A DNA stretch of 64,000 bases, taken from Glaciihabitans tibetensis (GTDB lineage Bacteria > Actinomycetota > Actinomycetes > Actinomycetales > Microbacteriaceae). Position 1 is the stretch's first letter. Every line of letters begins with the position of its first letter. Where the stretch lies: positions 248,001-312,000 of the forward strand of contig NZ_PVTL01000006.1 of assembly GCF_003003265.1 (NCBI RefSeq), in the 5' to 3' direction. Both the position numbers and the translations under genes were made by a program. Shown piece after piece: positions 57,201-64,000 of this stretch. Under the pieces are notes generated by a model, which was not told where the DNA came from, searched no databases, and worked only from the letters and a program-made list of their open reading frames with translations.

Positions 57201-59160
57201 CGTCGGCCGCCGGATCAAACACCTCGATCGTTGCCTCCCCGGTTCCGGATGATTTGGTCACCGCGGCGTCCACGATGCGAAGAACCGCGAAAGGGTTGCC
57301 GGCCACCGTCGGGCGATCGCTCGCGTCGACGGGGGGATCGGTGATCACGGGAGTGGTGAGGGGCAGATTGCCACTGTTGGTGAAGCGGAGCGTGAACGGA
57401 ATGGGTTCACCGAACGGGATGCTGGCGCGCCCGACGGTCTTGACCCCGGTACCGGCCAGGTGCGCTGTTTCCACGGCGACCGTGTCGCAGGCATTTGCCG
57501 CCGATGCGCCCGTGCCGTTCGTGGTGTTCGCGATACCGGACACCCGGGCGCAGTTGTCGACGCCGGCGCTGCTGCCGCCGGCCAGGTCGTCGTTGGTCAC
57601 CAGCGCGTTGAGGAGTCCGGACAAGCCGAGCGATGCTGACGCACCGGGAACGATGGTGGCCGCGCCTGCGGCTCCCCGGTAGGTGACCGAAACGCTCGTG
57701 ATGCGCACGCCCGGGCGGGCGGCGTCACTGATCAGGGTGTTCTCCGTGTGGGTCGTGGTGGTGGATGAGCCGTCGGAGTAGCCGATCAACAGGAGAGCGG
57801 ATGCTGCGCCCTCGGGAAGTGTGAGACGCACGATCTCCGTGTCGAACTTTGCGAATTCGGCGGGCGCGGTGGCCGCCGGTTCGGCGATGGTGACCTCGGC
57901 GAGAGCAAACGGCGATTCGTTGGTGGCGCGCACCACTGCGGACACGGGTGAGCGCTTGTTGATGACCGCGTGCTCCCCGGCATCCCGCGAGAAATTCTGA
58001 TTGGTGTCGGCAAAGAACGACTTGGTGGCGGTGAGAACCAACGTGTCGGGAAGGATGTCCTTCGACGCGCAGGCAGCGGTGCCGACCGTGGTCGCGCCCG
58101 TGGAATCTGTCGCGCTGGGGGTCGCGCAGTTGGCCACCGTGGTGCGTTCCGTTGGTTTCTGCTCCGCGCCCGTCGAGCGGATTGTGCTGCGGAGGGCGAG
58201 GGTGAGGTCGATGAAGCCCGCCGTCGCTGAGGTGGGGATCGGGGTTCCTGCGGAGTGGGAGAACACGACCCGTACGCCCGTGATTGTGGCGGGGTCGACC
58301 CCGGCAGGGAACGCGAACGCTGCGGCCGCCGTCAGGGTACCGCCGCCCGTGTACGCGCCGTCGGCGCACTCGAGTGTGGGGTCGGTGCAGAAAAAGACCT
58401 GCGCCCGATCCGTGCCGGCGGGCAAAGACACGAGTGCGACCTCGCGCAGGTTGAACCGATCGAATACCTCAGATCCGTCGTCGGTAACGGCGAGAGAAGT
58501 AACTTTGGCTGAGCTGGACGACGCGTTGCGCACACCCAGGTGCACTGTGCTCGTCGCCGCACTTCCGGCGACGGCCGCTGATCCTGGCCACTGCTTGGTG
58601 GCAACGGGCGTGACCACACGGGGAACGGTCACCTGAACGACATCGGTCGCCGTCTGGGGCGTCGCATTGTCGGCGGTCACGGTGGCGCTGTTGCTGATGG
58701 AGGCGCCGTCGAGGAGCGGGGTGTCCGCGGGCAGCGTCATCTTGATGTCGAGTGTCTCGTTGGTGCCGGCGAGCAGCCCGGTGCCCGTCGGATTGTCGAG
58801 GCGCTGCTGGTAGACGATCGTGAGCTTGTGCGACGCGCTGTCGTAGGTGACCAGGCGTGACGGTGTCGAGGTGGGCAGGCTCGCGACATCCACCACCAGC
58901 TCAGCCGGGAGAGTGTCTTCGAAGGTGAAGTTCGCGCAGTCGATTTCGATGCTCGAGCAGGAGAGGTACAGGGTGTAGTTGATGTCGTCCCCCGCTTGCA
59001 GCGGCGCACCGGCGAGATCGTTTGCCTTGGTGATGGCGAGCGTGGCCGTGCCGGCGGCAATCGCAGCTCCGGCGGGCACGGTCATGGTGGCGAGAACCAG
59101 GGCAGCTGTCACTGCAGCGATCACGGGTTTTCGGCGCGACGAATAACGGGTACGTAGCAA
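54235..59160 (-). CDS. Giant secreted surface adhesin with DUF11 and DUF5979 repeats
   Basis: A 1641-residue repeat protein. The start is a TTG (MLRTRYSSRRKP) placed 7 nt after a perfect GGAGGT SD. A signal peptide (cleavage after AIAAG, ~residue 35) is followed by about eight DUF11/isopeptide-type beta-sandwich modules (for example LDVDKTPNAVISPGERVPF and LEKTLGANPAKVQTGDLKYTF) and then three DUF5979 modules (LRVTKAVTG, IVITKTLTG). It stops after DNTVTVGL without an anchor; the LPSTG tail lies in the next frame. The sigma/anti-sigma fusion gene directly upstream is its likely regulator. Confidence 0.88.
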   Translation of the reverse strand: MLRTRYSSRRKPVIAAVTAALVLATMTVPAGAAIAAGTATLAITKANDLAGAPLQAGDDINYTLYLSCSSIEIDCANFTFEDTLPAELVVDVASLPTSTPSRLVTYDSASHKLTIVYQQRLDNPTGTGLLAGTNETLDIKMTLPADTPLLDGASISNSATVTADNATPQTATDVVQVTVPRVVTPVATKQWPGSAAVAGSAATSTVHLGVRNASSSSAKVTSLAVTDDGSEVFDRFNLREVALVSLPAGTDRAQVFFCTDPTLECADGAYTGGGTLTAAAAFAFPAGVDPATITGVRVVFSHSAGTPIPTSATAGFIDLTLALRSTIRSTGAEQKPTERTTVANCATPSATDSTGATTVGTAACASKDILPDTLVLTATKSFFADTNQNFSRDAGEHAVINKRSPVSAVVRATNESPFALAEVTIAEPAATAPAEFAKFDTEIVRLTLPEGAASALLLIGYSDGSSTTTTHTENTLISDAARPGVRITSVSVTYRGAAGAATIVPGASASLGLSGLLNALVTNDDLAGGSSAGVDNCARVSGIANTTNGTGASAANACDTVAVETAHLAGTGVKTVGRASIPFGEPIPFTLRFTNSGNLPLTTPVITDPPVDASDRPTVAGNPFAVLRIVDAAVTKSSGTGEATIEVFDPAADAWVAFDPANAALLDRATGIRASLAGELPTTQYFQLNLTAERRSGTPDGTALSNCFVLTATGYVGAEPACSPATSTGPTADGASVNKMITPSALPVRVAGLPEQYTSVNLTVRNTGNLSARELGIEDGDTKFFESVDFVDFTAMTPPAASASGSTVRIDAYVKGAWVRGVPAERAALPTGVAEGEVTGIRATFGSTSTANGGHVFTPCGDERCTGKVTFRVTPRATLRSDASTAVASPIHNTATGFYATWLQAPGVTEKTDPVTSTLELNGGTPRLDVDKTPNAVISPGERVPFTLKVTNTGTASIPNLRVVDSIPAGLSFDEEYAGDNGQPFSITAVDLPAGTPAVPAPTFSVVREGEHVAQATFDFGAWMLAPGATFSIVVQMKLEPGVLAGQLLTNTMAAGSPIAGLACEKGDGTSGDGSFGVGTFCTDTATARTRAGASFESRKWIAGNHDLGWYNGESARPVPIGDASCPSFTENGETYTATPCVALVNPGDPINFLIRVRNAGTEPGTQMTIIDRLPAAGDTGVLGADRGTQWDNRPTLAAAPVVTGGGSALALDYSSGKTLCTEDIDYGTPGTCAPDDWTPTFAADATAFQAAMDFSQKPLSPGAGVTIAFQMVTPLRVTQVSDPTIAWNSIAHSEVTQRGDGSARILAPIEPIKVGVATSYGSLVLEKTLGANPAKVQTGDLKYTFQYECTIAPGDGTTKTVVASGTERLSVGAKKVIDAIPAGAECLVWESDAKGAVSDHPSRATAHRVTIEPHFGTPAPAPIPVATAPITNSYPMGVLRVTKAVTGDAASYGVGPFSVRVSCEYNGAVVSGFPLTLTFRGAQTQEVAAPVGAACTITETNAGGATDTSITPSTPVVIPAVDTGGVYLAPVVVTNRFDAGSIVITKTLTGVGVAANPDRDYVFSVDCSFNGVDHVYTGDVTLRAVGDADTITSEPITGLPLGAECVVTETDAGGADTVPDPVTVVVVADPLTDNTVTVGL

Positions 59161-59265
59161 GGGACTTACCTCCGGGTAGTAAGAATCGATGGGGCGCGCA
59201 GGTCCCTCACGGGAGTGCTGTCGTGCGCCGCACGTCGAGAGCATTCGCCCTCTTTTATAGAGAGG

Positions 59266-59291
59266 GACTCAGCTCAAAAACGTGACGTTCC
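59266..59291 (-). promoter_or_regulatory. ECF-type promoter candidate for the adhesin
   Basis: On the minus strand GGAAC (59287-59291) and GAGTC (59266-59270) are 16 bp apart, the spacing and -35 sequence typical of ECF sigma factors. The -35 lies in a TGACG-GAA-CGTCA dyad. A sigma-70-like TATAAA (59253-59258) lies closer to the gene as an alternative. Confidence 0.4.
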
Positions 59292-59303
59292 GTCAGAAAG
59301 AAT

Positions 59304-61319
<2,016 letters not shown>

Positions 61320-61535
61320 TTACCAAATTTTGTCTCATTAACTACCGTGAGCACCAGAGAAACTTGACAACGTTTCGTTTTTTCCTGCCAACGCTGCGGC
61401 GGGGTTGATGTCGATTCACCGAGACTCCGGCACGGGGCCTAGCCAGCAGAGGTGCAGAATTCTATGTTGAGGGTGGCGCAGCTTCCGCAGCAGGCGGGGT
61501 GCCCGATGTGTGTCGTGAGGATGTCTGTCGTGAGT
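61320..61535. promoter_or_regulatory. Divergent promoter region of the sigma fusion and TPM gene
   Basis: The spacer holds an AT-rich ACTTGACAACGTTTCG stretch (TTGACA-like -35 on the plus strand) and TACCAAATTTTG next to the sigma gene start. A 15-bp duplication (GATGTSTGTCGTGAG twice) lies just before the TPM gene start and blurs which ATG is used. Confidence 0.45.
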
Positions 61536-63644
61536 ATGAAAATGCAGAGAATGTTGTTCTCCGTGGCCGTGCTGGCCACTGCGCTGGTCTCCGTGGGCGC
61601 CCTGCCCGCCTCGGCTGAGGAACCGGTCGAGCTCGGGTCGACCCACGTCGTCGACGCCGCGGGCGTGCTGGGCGGCGACACCGCTGCTATCGAGGAGGCC
61701 GCCGACGAGCTCTACAACGCCGACGGAATCGACCTCTACGTTGTCTACGTCGACCAGTTCACGGGCCCCGAAAACGCCGCGGACTGGGCAAACAGCACGG
61801 CCTCCCTCAACAACCTCGGCCCCACCGACTACCTGCTCGCCGTCGCAGTCGGCGGGCGCGCGTACTACCTGTCCGGGGATTCGGCCGGCCCGGTCAGCGA
61901 AGACCAGCTCGCGAGCATCGAGAACGACCTGGTCGAGCCGCAGCTGCGCGAAGACAACTGGGAGGGCGCCGCGATCGCCGCGGCCGAAGGGCTCGGTGAC
62001 GCCGTCGGGGGCGGAGGCGCCACGGAAAGCGGTACAGGCAGCGGCTTCGGCGGCGGCCTGATCGTGGTCGCGCTGGTTGTGCTCGCCGGGTTTGCCCTGA
62101 TCGTGTTGCTGATTGCCCGGTCCCGCCGCAAGTCTGCCGCGGGCGTCCAGAGCGGTGAGCGGCGAGCGGGTTCCGCGGCGGTCCAGCCGCCGCCCATTCC
62201 TCTCGCCGAGTTGCAGCAGCGAGCGGGCAGTGCCCTCGTGCAGACGGATGATGCGGTGCAAACCAGCGAGGAAGAACTCGGTTTCGCCATCGCCTCCTAC
62301 GGCGCCGCTGCCGAGCCGTTCACCCGCGCCCTCGCCCTGTCGAAGACCCAGCTCGAGGAAGCATTCCGGCTGAAGCAGAAGCTCGATGACGCCGAGCCGG
62401 ACTCTGAAGCCCAGGCCCGCGACTGGAACTCCCGGATCATCGAGCTCTGTGAAGAAGCGAACGCCGTGCTCGACGAGCAGGCAGACGCGTTCGACGAGTT
62501 GCGCGAACTTGAGAAGAACGTGCCGACCGCCATCGCCGCCGTGCGGGCTGACCTGGCCGCGACAGAGCCCCGGATCGAGGCCGCCCGCGCCACCCTGCAG
62601 GCGCTAAGTCAACGATTCACCGACACCACCCTGAACACCGTCGCCGACAACCCCGAGCAGGCGGCCGAGCGGCTGACCTTCGCGAGCACCGCCCTTGCCG
62701 GAGCCGAGGAGGATGTCGCTGCCGCCGAACTGAGCGAGGCAGCCGTCGGTGTCCAGGCGGCCCAGGAGGCTGTCGCGCAGGCGCAGCGTCTGCTCGACGC
62801 CATCGACAAGGTGGGCACCGACCTCGCGGCCACCCGCGCGGCGATCGATACCGCCATCGCCGACCTGCAGCGTGACCTCGTGGACGCCCGCGCCCTTGCT
62901 GCGGCGGGTGACTCGCAGGGTTCCATTGCGGCGGTCGCATCATCCACCACCACAGCCGTCGCCGAAGTTCAGCGCCAGCTCGGTGCTGAGGCCGTCGATG
63001 CTCACGGCCTGGCCCAGCAGCTCGAACTCGCCAATCGCGACATCGACGGTGTTCTCGCCGCGGTGCGCGACCGCCAGTCGCAGGACCGCCGGGCCAGCGC
63101 GGCCCTCCGGCAGGTGCTCGGGTCCGCCGAGAGCAAGGTGTCGGCGGCGACCGACTTCATCTCCGCGCGCCGAGGGGGCGTCGGGGCAGAGGCGCGCACC
63201 CGTCTGGCCGAGGCCAGCAGGCTCGTGTCCGCCGCCCACGCTGCCGCCCCGACCGACCCCGCGCTCGCGCTGGCGCACGCCCAGCGGGCCGACGACCTCG
63301 CCGGCCAGTCCATCCAGCTCGCCGAACAGGACGTCAGCGGGTTCAGCTCTAACATGGGCGGGTTCGGCGGTATGCCCGGGACGGGCGGTGGATCGAGCGG
63401 AAACGGGATGATGGGGGCCGTGCTGGGCGGCATCATCATCAATTCCGTTCTCGGTGGGGGCAACCGTGGGGGAGGCCTGTTCGGTGGCGGCGGCTTCGGT
63501 GGAGGCGGTTTTGGTGGTGGAGGCGGCGGGGGCGGCTTCGGCGGGTTTGGCGGCGGTGGCGGTGGTCGCGGCGGCGGAAGTCGCGGACCCGGCAGCTTCG
63601 GTGGCGGCGGCACCCGCTCCCGCCGCGGCGGCGGCCGGTTCTAG
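61536..63644 (+). CDS. TPM-domain membrane protein with coiled-coil and glycine-rich tail
   Basis: About 702 residues. A signal peptide (MKMQRMLFSVAVLATALVSVGALPASA) leads an external TPM domain (HVVDAAGVLGGDTAAIEEAAD, DLYVVYVDQF, DYLLAVAVGGRAYYLS), then a membrane helix near 140-165, a long cytoplasmic helical region rich in Ala/Glu/Leu (~190-600), and a tail of Gly-Gly-Phe repeats ending RSRRGGGRF. TPM domains have been linked to photosystem repair and phosphatase activity in plants; the bacterial role is open. The start is uncertain between two ATGs 15 nt apart. Divergent from the sigma fusion. Confidence 0.85.
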   Translation: MKMQRMLFSVAVLATALVSVGALPASAEEPVELGSTHVVDAAGVLGGDTAAIEEAADELYNADGIDLYVVYVDQFTGPENAADWANSTASLNNLGPTDYLLAVAVGGRAYYLSGDSAGPVSEDQLASIENDLVEPQLREDNWEGAAIAAAEGLGDAVGGGGATESGTGSGFGGGLIVVALVVLAGFALIVLLIARSRRKSAAGVQSGERRAGSAAVQPPPIPLAELQQRAGSALVQTDDAVQTSEEELGFAIASYGAAAEPFTRALALSKTQLEEAFRLKQKLDDAEPDSEAQARDWNSRIIELCEEANAVLDEQADAFDELRELEKNVPTAIAAVRADLAATEPRIEAARATLQALSQRFTDTTLNTVADNPEQAAERLTFASTALAGAEEDVAAAELSEAAVGVQAAQEAVAQAQRLLDAIDKVGTDLAATRAAIDTAIADLQRDLVDARALAAAGDSQGSIAAVASSTTTAVAEVQRQLGAEAVDAHGLAQQLELANRDIDGVLAAVRDRQSQDRRASAALRQVLGSAESKVSAATDFISARRGGVGAEARTRLAEASRLVSAAHAAAPTDPALALAHAQRADDLAGQSIQLAEQDVSGFSSNMGGFGGMPGTGGGSSGNGMMGAVLGGIIINSVLGGGNRGGGLFGGGGFGGGGFGGGGGGGGFGGFGGGGGGRGGGSRGPGSFGGGGTRSRRGGGRF

Positions 63645-63787
63645 CCCGCCAGGCTGGCCGAAGTATCACCGGGCAGCGACTGGCTCCGGCATCGTCTCTC
63701 GCACGACGTTGTTCGGAGTTTTCCTCGGTAGCGTACTCTTCGTTCGGTCGGTTGTGACGACGGTGGTCGCAAGAAAGTAGGGATTCG

Positions 63788-64000
63788 ATGAGCGGAAACT
63801 GGGGCGAAAGCACGGTCATGGCGCGCCTGCGCGCCGGGTCGCCTCAGCTCGGACCCAGCGAAAGACGGGTCGCCAGCGTCATTCTGGCGCGACCCTCCGA
63901 GGTCACCGACTGGTCCACCTCCGAGCTCGCTGCCGCCGCTGAGACGTCGGCCGCGACGGTCATCCGTGCCTGCCAGAGCCTGGGCTTTCGGGGCTTCCAG
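63788..64000 (+). CDS. RpiR/MurR-family transcriptional regulator, N-terminal part
   Basis: The first 71 codons of a gene cut by the window edge. LGPSERRVASVILARPSEVTDWSTSELAAAAETSAATVIRACQSLGFRGFQ matches the HTH_6 domain of RpiR/MurR regulators, which usually sense sugar phosphates through a following SIS domain. TAGGGAT 5 nt upstream may serve as SD. Target genes lie outside the window. Confidence 0.88.
   Translation, partial: MSGNWGESTVMARLRAGSPQLGPSERRVASVILARPSEVTDWSTSELAAAAETSAATVIRACQSLGFRGFQ

Overview
The window is GC-rich (about two thirds G+C by eye), densely coded DNA from an actinobacterium. Gene content fits Microbacteriaceae or a close relative: a DUF222/HNH (13E12-type) gene, sugar ABC systems without their own ATPase, LPXTG surface proteins, GTG and TTG starts, GTGA/ATGA gene overlaps, and many start codons preceded by a -10 hexamer only 6 nt away (probable leaderless mRNAs). 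No insertion sequence, prophage, tRNA, rRNA or CRISPR array was seen. The edges cut an isocitrate dehydrogenase (left) and an RpiR-type regulator (right).

Layout. 0-7 kb: nitrite and siroheme block (flavoprotein reductase; cobA-nirB divergent from nirD-cbiX). 7-8 kb: zinc alcohol dehydrogenase and a repeat-filled spacer. 8.3-12.3 kb: a flavin electron-transfer operon (FMN-binding lipoprotein, ApbE flavin transferase, membrane RnfD-like/ferredoxin-reductase fusion) plus an FMN-reductase-like protein. 12.4-18.8 kb: nagA, purU, an MFS exporter, then a ZTP riboswitch followed by glyA and folD (one-carbon metabolism). 18.9-23.9 kb: a second alcohol dehydrogenase lacking the structural zinc site, small membrane proteins, and a SorC-family regulator divergent from glpD across palindromic sites.

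24-44 kb: plant-polysaccharide and galactose region. A wall-anchored GH53 galactanase, a GH42 beta-galactosidase, an ABC importer (binding lipoprotein and two permeases) and a LacI regulator form a galactan-use locus. galT-galK, a divergent DeoR regulator across two near-identical palindromes, and an aldose epimerase supply most of the Leloir pathway. Between them lie a META-domain lipoprotein, a DUF222/HNH gene with SOS-box-like sites, a GH43 enzyme and BioY. 44-53 kb: two uncharacterised proteins, a repeat-rich 0.5 kb spacer that may hold a degenerate c-di-AMP riboswitch, an isochorismatase-like gene divergent from a TetR gene across a 36-bp dyad, a TupA-like protein, and four translationally coupled glycosyltransferase genes. 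53-64 kb: cell-surface region with DUF1206, a giant LPXTG adhesin split by a frameshift, an unusual single-chain sigma factor / zinc-finger anti-sigma / membrane / extracellular sensor protein directly upstream of it, and a TPM-domain membrane protein.

Two window-wide patterns stand out. First, short tandem duplications sit on or just after stop codons at many loci, while in-frame tandem expansions swell linkers of otherwise conserved enzymes. Second, a GCGGTAGAAAC repeat family builds nested hairpins in two intergenic regions 9 kb apart. The strongest candidates for new biology are the membrane-tethered sigma factor next to the frameshifted adhesin, the FMN electron-transfer operon, and the stop-codon-centred tandem repeats.
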